DNA from: Streptomyces caatingaensis | Lineage (GTDB): Bacteria > Actinomycetota > Actinomycetes > Streptomycetales > Streptomycetaceae | Length of the DNA stretch: 64,000 nucleotides | Reading direction: 5' to 3' | NCBI RefSeq assembly: GCF_001187435.1 | Contig: NZ_LFXA01000004.1 | Coordinates: 563,001 to 627,000, forward strand | Shown here: positions 47,208 through 58,055 of the stretch, piece by piece | Position numbering within the stretch: the first letter of the stretch is position 1 | How the letters are laid out: each line of letters begins with the position of its first letter | Notes under the pieces: generated by a model | Seen by the model: the letters and a program-made list of their open reading frames with translations, nothing else | Told to the model about the DNA's origin: nothing | The model's database searches: none | Position numbers and translations under genes: made by a program

Positions 47208-47303
47208 GTCCGTGACGCTAGAACCGCCCGTTCAACGCCTCGCCGGGCTTTGACGACACGCTGACGAGCCGGGGGGCGACCCTGACGCCTCGCTGACGCG
47301 TCC

Positions 47304-47331
47304 TTGACACCCGCCGCCCCGGCGTTAAGAA
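47304..47331 (+). promoter_or_regulatory. Sigma-70-like promoter for the APC permease gene
   Basis: TTGACA and TAAGAA lie 16 bp apart, about 130 bp before the permease start. Upstream are CTGACG at 47261, 47282 and 47293, the last two spaced 11 bp, as in sites for OmpR-type regulators. Confidence 0.55.
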
Positions 47332-47460
47332 GTCGCGAAGAAAACGTCAGAACCCGCCAAGAGCCCGCCAACACCGGTCGCGCCCCGGTCGCCCCCGAAG
47401 CACGCTGAGCGTCCACGCCCTCAGGAAGGCCCTCAGGACGGCACGGAGGTACGACCGAAC

Positions 47461-49353
47461 ATGTCCACGCTGGTCAACACGGACGAACGGCCCGGCGGGA
47501 CGGCCGAGGAGCCGCCCGATACCGGGGCCGGGAAGCCCGCCGGGGAGGACCGGCACCGGCTCACCGCCCTCCAGGGCCTGGCCGCCCTGTCGCTCGACGC
47601 GATGGCCTCCGTGGCCTACGGCCCCGAGGCCGTCGTCCTGGTGCTGGCCGCGGCCGGGGCGCACGGCCTCGGCTTCACGCTCCCGGTCACCCTCGCCATC
47701 GCCGCCCTGCTCGCGGTGCTCGTCCTCTCCTACCGGCAGGTCATCTCGGCCTTCCCGGACGGCGGCGGCTCCTACGCCGTCGCCAAGCGCCACCTCGGCC
47801 GGCGCACCGGCCTGGTCACCGCCGCGTCCCTCGTCCTGGACTACGTGCTGAACGTGGCCGTCTCGGTCACCGCCGGCGTCGCCGCCCTGACCTCCGCCTT
47901 CCCCTCCCTCTACGCCGACCGGCTGTGGATCTGCCTGGCCGTGCTCGCCCTGGTCACCGCGGTCAACCTGCGCGGCATCGCCGAATCCGCCAAGGCGTTC
48001 ATGGTTCCCACGGCGGTCTTCGTCGGCTCCATCCTCGCCGTGATCGCCGCCGGCCTCTTCCGCGACGCCCCGGCCAGCACCGAGGCCGCCGCCGGGCACG
48101 CGTCCGCCCTCGCGGGCCACGCGACAGGCGTCGGCGCCCTGCTGCTGCTCAAGGCGTTCGCCGCCGGCTGCTCCGCCCTCACCGGCGTCGAGGCCGTGGC
48201 CAACGCCGTCCCCTCCTTCCGCGCCCCGCGCACCCGCCGCGCCCAGCGGACGGAGGTCGCGCTCGGCGCCCTGCTCGGCGTGATGCTGATCGGCCTGTCC
48301 GTCCTGATCGGCCGCTTCCACCTCCAGCCGGTCGAGGGCGTCACCGTCCTCGCCCAGCTCGCGGACGCCTCGCTCGGCCACAACTGGGCGTTCTACGTCG
48401 TGCAGTTCGCCACCGTGGTCCTGCTCGCGCTCGCCGCGAACACCTCCTTCGGCGGCCTGCCCGTCCTGATGAGCCTGCTCGCCCGCGACAACTACCTGCC
48501 GCACGTCTTCGCCCTCAAGGCCGACCGCCAGGTCCACCGGCACGGGGTGCTCGCCCTCGCCGGCGTCTCCGCGCTGCTGCTCGTCCTCTCCGGCGGCGAC
48601 GTCAACACGCTCGTCCCGCTCTTCGCCATCGGCGTCTTCGTCGGCTTCACCCTCTGCCAGGTCGGCATGGTCCGCCACTGGCGCCGGGAGCGGTCCGCCG
48701 GCTGGTCGGGCAAGGCCCTCCTCAACGGCTTCGGCGCGCTGCTCACGGGGGTCTCGGCGGTCGTCGTCACGGCCACCAAGTTCCAGGAGGGCGCCTGGCT
48801 GATCGTCGTCGCGCTGCCGCTGCTGGTGCTGGTCTTCGAGGCCGTCCACCGCGCGTACGGGCGGATCGGCGAGCGCCTGGAGCTGGGCCGGGTGCCCGAG
48901 GCGCCGCGCCGCTGCCACTCCGTGGTCGTCGTCCCCGTCTCCTCCCTCTCCCGCCTCACCAGCAAGGCCCTGACCGCCGCCGTCTCGCTCGGCGACGAGG
49001 TCGTCGCCGTGACCGTCGCCCAGCCGGACGCCGAGGGGCGCCGCGCGGCGGAGTCGCTGCGGCGCGACTGGGAGCTGTGGAAGCCGGGCGTCGACCTGGT
49101 CGAACTCCCCGCCGCCACGCGGGCGCTGGGCCGGCCCATCGTCGACTACGTCCGCGAGCTGACCGACCGGCACCCCGACAACCGCGTCACCGTCCTCATC
49201 CCCGAGGTCGAACCCGCCCACGTCTGGCAGCGGCTGCTGCAGAACCAGCGCGGGGCCGTGGTCGCCCACGCGGTGCGGCGGGACACGGACGCGGTGATCT
49301 GCCGGCTGCGCTTCCGGCTCATCGGCGCCGCAGACGGCCCCGTACGCCCTTGA
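47461..49353 (+). CDS. APC-superfamily permease (amino acid or K+ type)
   Basis: A 630-residue transporter. The N-terminal LTALQGLAALSLDAMASVAYGPEAVVLVLAAAG block and about 12 membrane segments match actinobacterial APC permeases. The soluble C-terminal domain after the last segment (RCHSVVVVPVSSLSRLTSKALTAAVSLGDEVVAVTV) resembles a USP/UspA-like domain. The substrate may be amino acids or K+; the sequence does not decide. ATG 47461 is the start. Its end overlaps the convergent gene by 35 bp. Confidence 0.88.
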   Translation: MSTLVNTDERPGGTAEEPPDTGAGKPAGEDRHRLTALQGLAALSLDAMASVAYGPEAVVLVLAAAGAHGLGFTLPVTLAIAALLAVLVLSYRQVISAFPDGGGSYAVAKRHLGRRTGLVTAASLVLDYVLNVAVSVTAGVAALTSAFPSLYADRLWICLAVLALVTAVNLRGIAESAKAFMVPTAVFVGSILAVIAAGLFRDAPASTEAAAGHASALAGHATGVGALLLLKAFAAGCSALTGVEAVANAVPSFRAPRTRRAQRTEVALGALLGVMLIGLSVLIGRFHLQPVEGVTVLAQLADASLGHNWAFYVVQFATVVLLALAANTSFGGLPVLMSLLARDNYLPHVFALKADRQVHRHGVLALAGVSALLLVLSGGDVNTLVPLFAIGVFVGFTLCQVGMVRHWRRERSAGWSGKALLNGFGALLTGVSAVVVTATKFQEGAWLIVVALPLLVLVFEAVHRAYGRIGERLELGRVPEAPRRCHSVVVVPVSSLSRLTSKALTAAVSLGDEVVAVTVAQPDAEGRRAAESLRRDWELWKPGVDLVELPAATRALGRPIVDYVRELTDRHPDNRVTVLIPEVEPAHVWQRLLQNQRGAVVAHAVRRDTDAVICRLRFRLIGAADGPVRP

Positions 49354-50659
49354 TCACCTCGACCCTGCCGGTCCGGAGCGTCAGCACGCCCCGGTCCGGC
49401 AGGGGCTTCGCGTACCACGGCAGCCCCAGCCGCTGCCACCGCGCGGCCTCCAGCCCCGGCTGCTCCGGCACGGGGACCGTCCACTCCCGTCCCCCGGCGG
49501 CCAGCCGCAGGCCGAGCCGCCACTCGCCCGGCGCCGTGCAGGCGACGTGCGTCCTGAACGAGCCGTCGGGGCGCGTCCCGACGGGTACGTCGACGACCGT
49601 CCCGTCCGCCGCCGCGGCCCGCAGCGCCAGCGAACCGACGGGACGGTCGGCGAGCGCGCAGCGCCCGGTCACGGCGAGCGCGGCCGGCCCCGCCTGCGGA
49701 TCCCAGGCGGCCCCCGTCACCTGCAGTCTGTCCTCCACGGGGTGGCGGAGCTCGCCGACGTCGAGGGTGAGGCCGTCGGTGACGGGCAGGGTGGCGACGG
49801 TCCCGTCGGCGGCGACGACGGAACGTTCCTCCTCGTCCTCCCCGTCCGTCTCGTACGGGGCGTCGAGCCGGGCCTCCTTGCGGATGCCGCCGGCGGCCGT
49901 GACGGCGACATGGACGTCCCAGACGCCCTCGGGGACGTCGGCGAGGGCCACCCGGCCGGCGAAGCGTCCTCGCCCCATGTCCTGGGCGGCGAAGCGCAGT
50001 TCCGTCCCGGTGACGTGCCCCCGCAGCACCAGCTCCGGGTCCTCTCCCCCGCCGGCCGTCCGGTCCACGCGGGCCTCCCCGGCCAGCGCGAGGCCGGTGC
50101 CGTCGAGCTTCGCCTCCGACAGGCGGTGGCGGACGGCGAGTTCGTCCGTGACGTCATAACAGGCGTCCGGTACGCGGAGGGTGGAGTCCCTGAAGTACGG
50201 GTACTGCGCGTAGGCCCTGCCTCCCTCGACGAGGACCTCCGGCTCCACGTCCCCGTCGAGCTCGTGCCGCACCAGCGTCAGCAGTTCGTCCAGGTGCCCG
50301 TGGACGACGAGGTGGCGGCGCAGCCGGTCGAGCGCGGGCAGCGCGTCCGTGCCGGGCTCCGCGCCGAACGCGGCGACGGCCCCGCCGAGTCCGGCGAGCA
50401 GGGCCGCCTGGGCGGCCCGCCGCGGCTCGCGCCACAACGCGGCGGTGGCGGCCCGGAGTTCGCCCCCCACGATCCCGCGCACCAGCGCATCGCGCTCCTC
50501 ACCGGCCTCCGTTCCGCCGATGACCAGCTCTGCCAGCCTCCGCAGGCGTTCAGGCCCGGGGGCGACCGGGATTGTCTCGATCTGATCGGGGGTGAGGGGG
50601 AGTTGTGGTAACGGGTCGCGGCCGGGGAGGTCGTCGCCGTTCACGTCCGAGCCGGGCAT
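49319..50659 (-). CDS. Unknown beta-rich protein, possibly glycosyltransferase C-terminal-like
   Basis: A 446-residue cytoplasmic protein. The first 150 residues are helical (ALVRGIVGGELRAATAALWREPRRAAQAALLAGLGG), then the rest is beta-rich with repeated immunoglobulin-like strands (GHVTGTELRFAAQ, LALAGEARVD, ALAVTGRCALADRPVGSLALRA). The overall shape is like the accessory C-terminal half of Streptomyces teichoic-acid glycosyl/glycerophosphotransferases, but no transferase domain is present. That assignment is an inference. The ATG at 50659 gives MPGSDVNGDDLPGRD. Confidence 0.5.
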   Translation of the reverse strand: MPGSDVNGDDLPGRDPLPQLPLTPDQIETIPVAPGPERLRRLAELVIGGTEAGEERDALVRGIVGGELRAATAALWREPRRAAQAALLAGLGGAVAAFGAEPGTDALPALDRLRRHLVVHGHLDELLTLVRHELDGDVEPEVLVEGGRAYAQYPYFRDSTLRVPDACYDVTDELAVRHRLSEAKLDGTGLALAGEARVDRTAGGGEDPELVLRGHVTGTELRFAAQDMGRGRFAGRVALADVPEGVWDVHVAVTAAGGIRKEARLDAPYETDGEDEEERSVVAADGTVATLPVTDGLTLDVGELRHPVEDRLQVTGAAWDPQAGPAALAVTGRCALADRPVGSLALRAAAADGTVVDVPVGTRPDGSFRTHVACTAPGEWRLGLRLAAGGREWTVPVPEQPGLEAARWQRLGLPWYAKPLPDRGVLTLRTGRVEVIKGVRGRLRRR

Positions 50660-50805
50660 GGGGCCAGGGTAGTACGGGGGGTTCGCGCTGTTGGGGGTGT
50701 GCGTTGGGGGGTGGGGTGCGGGGCCGCGGGGCGGGGGCGCCGTTGCAGTCCGCGGCCCGCGGGCCCCGCGACCGCGCTCCGCGCGGCTGTCCTCAAGCTC
50801 CCCCA

Positions 50806-51819
50806 CTACATCGGCGCCGCCGTCGACCGCCGCTGCCGCGCGCCCCCCGGCACCTCGTGCCCACCCCGCAGCAACGCCGCCCCGAGAGGGGTCAAGGTGT
50901 GGAGCACGGCGCTGCCGTGGCGGAGGGTCAGGACGAGGCCGGCCTCCCGGAGCACGCCCGCGTGCTGGCTGGCCGAGGCGGCCGACACCCCCACCCGGCG
51001 GGCGAGTTCGCTCGTCGTGCAGCCGCCCCCGATGGAGCCGAGCACCGCGGATCGCGTGTGGCCGACGAGCTTCCCCAGGGAGCGCGGCGCCGCGGCGACG
51101 GGCGGCGCGGCCTCCGACGCGTGGCGGACGGGGTAGACGAGGACGGGCGGCAGGTCCGGGTTCTGCAGGGCGACCGGGTTGCCCCGGCAGAAGAAGGAGG
51201 GGACGAGGAGGAGCCCCCGCCCGTCCAGATGCAGATCGCGGTCCACGGGATAGTCCGCCTCCAGCACCGGCGCCCGCCACCGCATCGTCGGCGGCAGCGA
51301 GGACAGCAGCGCGTCCGCGCCCCCGTCGAGCAGGGCGCGCCCCCGCACGGCCCGGTCCGCCTCGATCTGCGCCTGGATGTGCGGCCAGTAGGGCGCGATG
51401 GCCGCCTCGTGGTAGGCGTGCAGGGCGCCGATCAGCTTGCCGAAGGCCCGCGCGTCCCCCTCGGCCAGCGATCGTATCCAAGCGGGCAGCGTCCGCACGG
51501 TGGACAGCCGGCCCAGCTCGTCGTGGACCCGTTCGGCCGGGGTGGCACGCAGCGCCTGGACGCCGGAGTCGAGTCCGAGGGCCCCTTCAGGAGGTGTCAG
51601 GAAGTCGGGGAAATAGCCCCGCGGCGGAACCAGGGGCGCCAGGAGCCGAGTTTCACTATTCAACCGAGCGCGGGTTTCGGCGCGCCAATCGCCGTAGATC
51701 GACTCGCCTTGTTTGTCCCGCAGCCGGTGCAGACTCAATACGGTTTCCCAGAGCACGTCCGGGTCTCCGGCCAGGCGCAACCGGGCCAGATCGAGTCCCG
51801 TGAAATGGACACGCAGCAC
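50806..51819 (-). CDS. ArsR-type winged-helix transcriptional regulator
   Basis: A 337-residue regulator of a common Streptomyces type: a long N-terminal domain (LRVHFTGLDLARLRLAGDPDVLWETVLSLHRL and YWPHIQAQIEADRAVRGRALLDGG) and a C-terminal ArsR-like winged HTH (TTSELARRVGVSAASASQHAGVLREAGLVLTLRHGSAVLHTLTPLG). Metal-binding Cys of true ArsR proteins are absent, so the ligand is probably not a metal. The GTG at 51819 has GGGGG upstream; earlier starts are possible. Confidence 0.83.
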   Translation of the reverse strand: MLRVHFTGLDLARLRLAGDPDVLWETVLSLHRLRDKQGESIYGDWRAETRARLNSETRLLAPLVPPRGYFPDFLTPPEGALGLDSGVQALRATPAERVHDELGRLSTVRTLPAWIRSLAEGDARAFGKLIGALHAYHEAAIAPYWPHIQAQIEADRAVRGRALLDGGADALLSSLPPTMRWRAPVLEADYPVDRDLHLDGRGLLLVPSFFCRGNPVALQNPDLPPVLVYPVRHASEAAPPVAAAPRSLGKLVGHTRSAVLGSIGGGCTTSELARRVGVSAASASQHAGVLREAGLVLTLRHGSAVLHTLTPLGAALLRGGHEVPGGARQRRSTAAPM

Positions 51820-52295
51820 CAAACCCCCACATGAGACATCCGCCGTCACCCCCCGCCCACTGAGTATGCACACCGATACGTGCTGTTACCACGGCCTTTT
51901 GGCCACAGTTGAAACGGCTCGCGGACAACAGCCCCGATGCGAAATCCTATTCACGCACTCAGGGCCGCCCCGGCTCGTTCCCGTGGGGGGTGGCGAGCGA
52001 AAAAGCGGCCGCTGAGTATGCGAGTTGCCGCCCGAGCCGATGCGGGCGGCAACAACTCCCGGTGGGGGAGTAAAGAGGGGCGGCGCTCCCGCACGGGCGC
52101 CGCCCCTCCGCCGGTTTCCCGGGGCCGGAGCGTCCTCCCGGTCCGAGGGTCTGGTTGCCCCGGGTGGCGCTCCGGTGACTCTGGTGTTGATCTCGTGTTA
52201 CGTACGGGTTACGGGTGTCCGGCCACCGGTCGCCGGCGGCCGGACACCGGACACCCCGCCGGGCACTCCGTCGGGCACCCCGCCGGGCCCCGCCG
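51820..52295. other. Intergenic region between the ArsR-type gene and ppdK
   Basis: A 476-bp region. The 10-bp sequence CTGAGTATGC occurs at 51861 and 52012. The right part holds a hairpin (GGTGTCCGGCC at 52214-52224 and its complement at 52238-52248) that should terminate ppdK, followed by repeats of GGCACYCCG. No gene is visible. Confidence 0.55.
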
Positions 52296-55016
<2,721 letters not shown>

Positions 55017-55415
55017 GGGACTCGACTCCTTCGTTGGGGCCTCCCTGGACGACGGTGGGGAGGGCTGCCCTTGACGGCGGGGAGCGTACCCAGATCGAAG
55101 GCTTCTGAGGAGGTCTGCTCCCTGGACATGAGGCCGCAACCGCACGTCTGCCAATAGATCGAAAGCATCTGCCCCGTCGAGGTTTAAGAGAGATCCGTTC
55201 ACATCTTGAACGTGATCTCACCCAAAACACCCGAGGCGTCACAGGGTGTCGAGGAATCACACCTTCCGCCGCCACTTCGTGAAGGGTTACCGGGTGGCAC
55301 TCAGTGCCACCCTTAGGAAGGTGCACACCCCCGCCGAGCGCTCATCTGAGCACACCCCCTATCAGAGGTGGCGAGAATCACGCGGACGGCCGATCAGGCA
55401 AAGTACACTTTTCGG
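55017..55415. promoter_or_regulatory. Divergent ppdK/phnA-like region with two palindromes
   Basis: Two dyads lie in this 399-bp gap. One has arms GAGATCCGTTCA (55190-55201) and TGAACGTGATCTC (55207-55219), matching except for one extra base. The other has perfect 10-bp arms GGGTGGCACT (55292-55301) and AGTGCCACCC (55303-55312) with one C between. Both are typical of operator sites. Confidence 0.6.
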
Positions 55416-55763
55416 GTGAACGACACCCTGCCTCCCTGCCCCGAGTGCTCCGGCACCTACGCCTACGAGATGGGCGCCCTGCTCGTCTGTCCCGAGTGCG
55501 GCCACGAGTGGTCGCCCGCCGCCGGCGCCGACGGTGAGGGGGAGAAGGTGATCAGGGACTCGGTCGGCAACGTCCTCGCCGACGGCGACACCGTGACGGT
55601 CGTCAAGTCCCTCAAGGTCAAGGGCAGTCCGTCCGGCATCAAGGCCGGCACCAAGGTGCGCGGCATCCGCCTGGTGGACGGCGTGGACGGCCACGACATC
55701 GACTGCAGGATCGACGGCTTCGGCGCGATGCAGCTCAAGTCGAGCGTGGTCAAGAAGGTCTGA
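55416..55763 (+). CDS. PhnA/YjdM-like zinc-ribbon protein
   Basis: A 115-residue protein of the alkylphosphonate-utilisation PhnA (YjdM) family. Its N-terminal zinc ribbon has two Cys pairs (CPECSGTYAYEMGALLVCPECG), then the PhnA domain, DSVGNVLADGDTVTVVKSLKVKGSPSGIKAGTKVRGIRLVDG. Despite the name, no link with phosphonate uptake is shown. The GTG at 55416 matches the family length; an upstream GTG at 55368 is in frame. A hairpin lies 12 bp past its stop. Confidence 0.87.
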   Translation: MNDTLPPCPECSGTYAYEMGALLVCPECGHEWSPAAGADGEGEKVIRDSVGNVLADGDTVTVVKSLKVKGSPSGIKAGTKVRGIRLVDGVDGHDIDCRIDGFGAMQLKSSVVKKV

Positions 55764-55774
55764 CGGCACACGAA

Positions 55775-55803
55775 GGGCCCGGAGCGCAGCGCTCCGGGCC
55801 CTC
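55775..55803. terminator. Bidirectional terminator hairpin
   Basis: Perfect 14-bp arms (AGGGCCCGGAGCGC and complement) with a single A between them, between convergent genes. Confidence 0.78.
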
Positions 55804-55815
55804 GCCGTTCCTCCG

Positions 55816-56949
55816 TCAGCCGCCCGACGTGTCGAGCTCGGCCTCGGCGCCGACGATCGCGCGGTCGTAGGGGTCGTCCAGCCAGCCGTCCGGCAGGACC
55901 ACCCGGTTGCGGCCCGAGGTGCGGCCGCGCGGGCCGTCCGCGCCCGCCGGCCAGGGCTGGTCCAGATCCAGCCCGTTCAGCAGCTCTTCCAGCTCGGCCG
56001 GCGACGAGGTGACCGCCAGGCGCTTGCGCAGCTCCGAGCCGATCGAGAAGCCCTTGGTGTACCAGGCGACGTGCTTGCGGAAGTCGATGACCCCGCGCTC
56101 CTCGCTCTCCAGCCACTCGCCGAGCAGCTGCGCGTGACGCAGCATCACCTTCGCCACCTCGCGCAGGGTGGGGGTGGCGGCGGGTCGCGGCCCGTCCTCG
56201 TCGAAGGCGGCGACCAGGTCGCCGAAGAGCCAGGGCCGGCCCAGGCAGCCGCGGCCGACCACGACGCCGTCGCAGCCGGTCTCGCGCATCATGCGCACGG
56301 CGTCGTCGGCTGACCAGATGTCGCCGTTGCCGAGCACCGGGATCTCCGGGACGGTCTCCTTGAGGCGGGCGATGGACTCCCAGTCGGCGGTGCCGCCGTA
56401 GTGCTGGGCGGCGGTGCGGCCGTGCAGGGCGATCGCGGTGACGCCCTCCTCGACGGCGATCCGGCCGGCGTCGAGGTAGGTGATGTGGTCGTCGTCGATG
56501 CCCTTGCGCATCTTCATCGTCACCGGCAGCGAACCGGCGTTGCCGACGGCCTCGCGCAGGATGGCGCGCAGCAGGTTGCGCTTGTACGGCAGGGCCGAAC
56601 CGCCGCCCTTGCGGGTGACCTTGGGGACGGGGCAGCCGAAGTTGAGGTCGATGTGGTCGGCGAGGTCCTCGTCCACGATCATGCGGACGGCGCGGCCGAC
56701 GTAGTGCGGGTCCACCCCGTAGAGCTGGATCGAGCGCGGCTTCTCGGTGCCGTCGAAGTGGATCAGCCGCATGGTCTTGGCGTCCCGCTCGACCAGCGCC
56801 CGGGTGGTGATCATCTCGCTGACGAACAGCCCCTTGCCGCCCGAGAACTCACGGCACAGGGTACGGAAGGGCGCGTTCGTGATCCCGGCCATCGGGGCCA
56901 GGACCACCGGCGGCTGCACCGTGTGCGGGCCGATCTGGAGCTGCGTCAT
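55816..56949 (-). CDS. dus: tRNA-dihydrouridine synthase (DusB-like)
   Basis: A 377-residue FMN-dependent enzyme that reduces uridine to dihydrouridine in tRNA. The barrel start PPVVLAPMAGITNAPFRTLCRE, the catalytic Cys block IDLNFGCPVPKVTRKGGGSALP and the FMN-binding NGDIWSADDAVRMM and GRGCLGRPWLF blocks are typical. The ATG at 56949 has GAGGAA upstream; the frame is open to 57024. Confidence 0.93.
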   Translation of the reverse strand: MTQLQIGPHTVQPPVVLAPMAGITNAPFRTLCREFSGGKGLFVSEMITTRALVERDAKTMRLIHFDGTEKPRSIQLYGVDPHYVGRAVRMIVDEDLADHIDLNFGCPVPKVTRKGGGSALPYKRNLLRAILREAVGNAGSLPVTMKMRKGIDDDHITYLDAGRIAVEEGVTAIALHGRTAAQHYGGTADWESIARLKETVPEIPVLGNGDIWSADDAVRMMRETGCDGVVVGRGCLGRPWLFGDLVAAFDEDGPRPAATPTLREVAKVMLRHAQLLGEWLESEERGVIDFRKHVAWYTKGFSIGSELRKRLAVTSSPAELEELLNGLDLDQPWPAGADGPRGRTSGRNRVVLPDGWLDDPYDRAIVGAEAELDTSGG

Positions 56950-57020
56950 GAGATTCCTCGCTGGTGGGTCTGCGACCGTCCATTGTCCCCCATCCGGGCG
57001 GGTGGCTTCCGCGGCCCCGG

Positions 57021-57953
57021 TCACGCCGGGGAGGGCCGCAGCCGGCGCAGCCGCTCATGGGTCTCGGCGTCGACCGGGGTGAAGGTGAGCAGCCGGGTGC
57101 CCGGGTGGGGGCCGGTCCAGAGGTTGTTGAAGGTGAGCCGGAGGGTGCCCAGGCGCGGGTGGTGGAAGCTGCGCGGCCGGTTGGCGGCCGCGGGCGGGAC
57201 GACCTCGTGCCGCGCCCACTGCTCACGGAACTCGGGCGAGGCGTCGTGGAGCCGTTTGAGCAGGCACTTCCAGGCGGGCTCGGCGAGGTGGTCGGCCATG
57301 GCGGCGCGGAACTTGGCGGCCATGGACTCCTTGGCGTCCTGCCAGTCACGGGGGTCGCCGTAGCGGACCAGGCCGGTGTAGTGGATCCAGAGGCAGTTGC
57401 GGTCCTCCGGGCGCAGGGCGCCGAGGTCGCAGATCAGCTCCTGGTACGCGGCGTTCCAGGCGAGGATGTCGTAGCGGGCGTTCTGCACGCACGCCGGGAA
57501 GGGCTCCAGCTGCTCCAGCAGCAGGCGCAGCTCGGGCGGCACGCCGGCGGGCGCGGCGGACGGCATGGGGTCGGCGGTGCCCGCCAGCGCGAAGAGGTGG
57601 GAGCGCTCGGCGCGGTCCAGCCGCAGGGCGCGGGCGACGGAGTCGAGGACCTGCGCGGAGACCTGGATGGGCCGGGCCTGTTCGAGCCACGTGTACCAGG
57701 TGACGCCGACCGAGGCGAGCTGGGCGACCTCCTCGCGGCGCAGCCCGGGGGTGCGCCGGCGGGGCCCGCGGACGAGACCGACCTGCTCGGGCGTGATGCG
57801 CTCGCGGCGGCTGCGCAGGAACGCGGCGAGCTCGCCGCGGCGTACGGCGTCGGCGGCGCGCGCACCGTCGGCCGCGGCGACCGGGCGTTCCGGGGCCGGA
57901 CTTTCCGGGGCCGGGCTCTCCAGGGCCGGGCGTTCCGTGGCCATCGTGGTCAT
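57021..57953 (-). CDS. XRE-type regulator with MmyB-like ligand domain
   Basis: A 310-residue regulator. The N-terminal HTH (LAAFLRSRRERITPEQVG, then GLRREEVAQLASVGVTWYTWLEQ) precedes an MmyB-type ligand-binding domain (ILAWNAAYQELI, LWIHYTGL and LRLTFNNLWTGPHPGTRLLTFTP). MmyB domains bind fatty-acid-like ligands in some members. The start is the ATG at 57953 or that at 57944; GGAGG fits the second better. It is divergent from the MFS gene and probably controls it (inference). Confidence 0.9.
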   Translation of the reverse strand: MTTMATERPALESPAPESPAPERPVAAADGARAADAVRRGELAAFLRSRRERITPEQVGLVRGPRRRTPGLRREEVAQLASVGVTWYTWLEQARPIQVSAQVLDSVARALRLDRAERSHLFALAGTADPMPSAAPAGVPPELRLLLEQLEPFPACVQNARYDILAWNAAYQELICDLGALRPEDRNCLWIHYTGLVRYGDPRDWQDAKESMAAKFRAAMADHLAEPAWKCLLKRLHDASPEFREQWARHEVVPPAAANRPRSFHHPRLGTLRLTFNNLWTGPHPGTRLLTFTPVDAETHERLRRLRPSPA

Positions 57954-57983
57954 GCCTCCAGGGTGCGGGACGTCCGAGCCTGT

Positions 57984-58023
57984 TACCAGGTACTTCCTGT
58001 ACCAGGATAAGAGCACTCTGGTA
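57984..58023. promoter_or_regulatory. Three TACCAG motifs between the regulator and MFS genes
   Basis: TACCAGG occurs at 57984-57990 and 58000-58006, and its inverse CTGGTA at 58018-58023. These fill the 100-bp divergent gap and may be binding sites of the XRE-type regulator. Confidence 0.5.
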
Positions 58024-58055
58024 CCCGGCTGAGGACTCCGGCACCGTGGGGTGAC

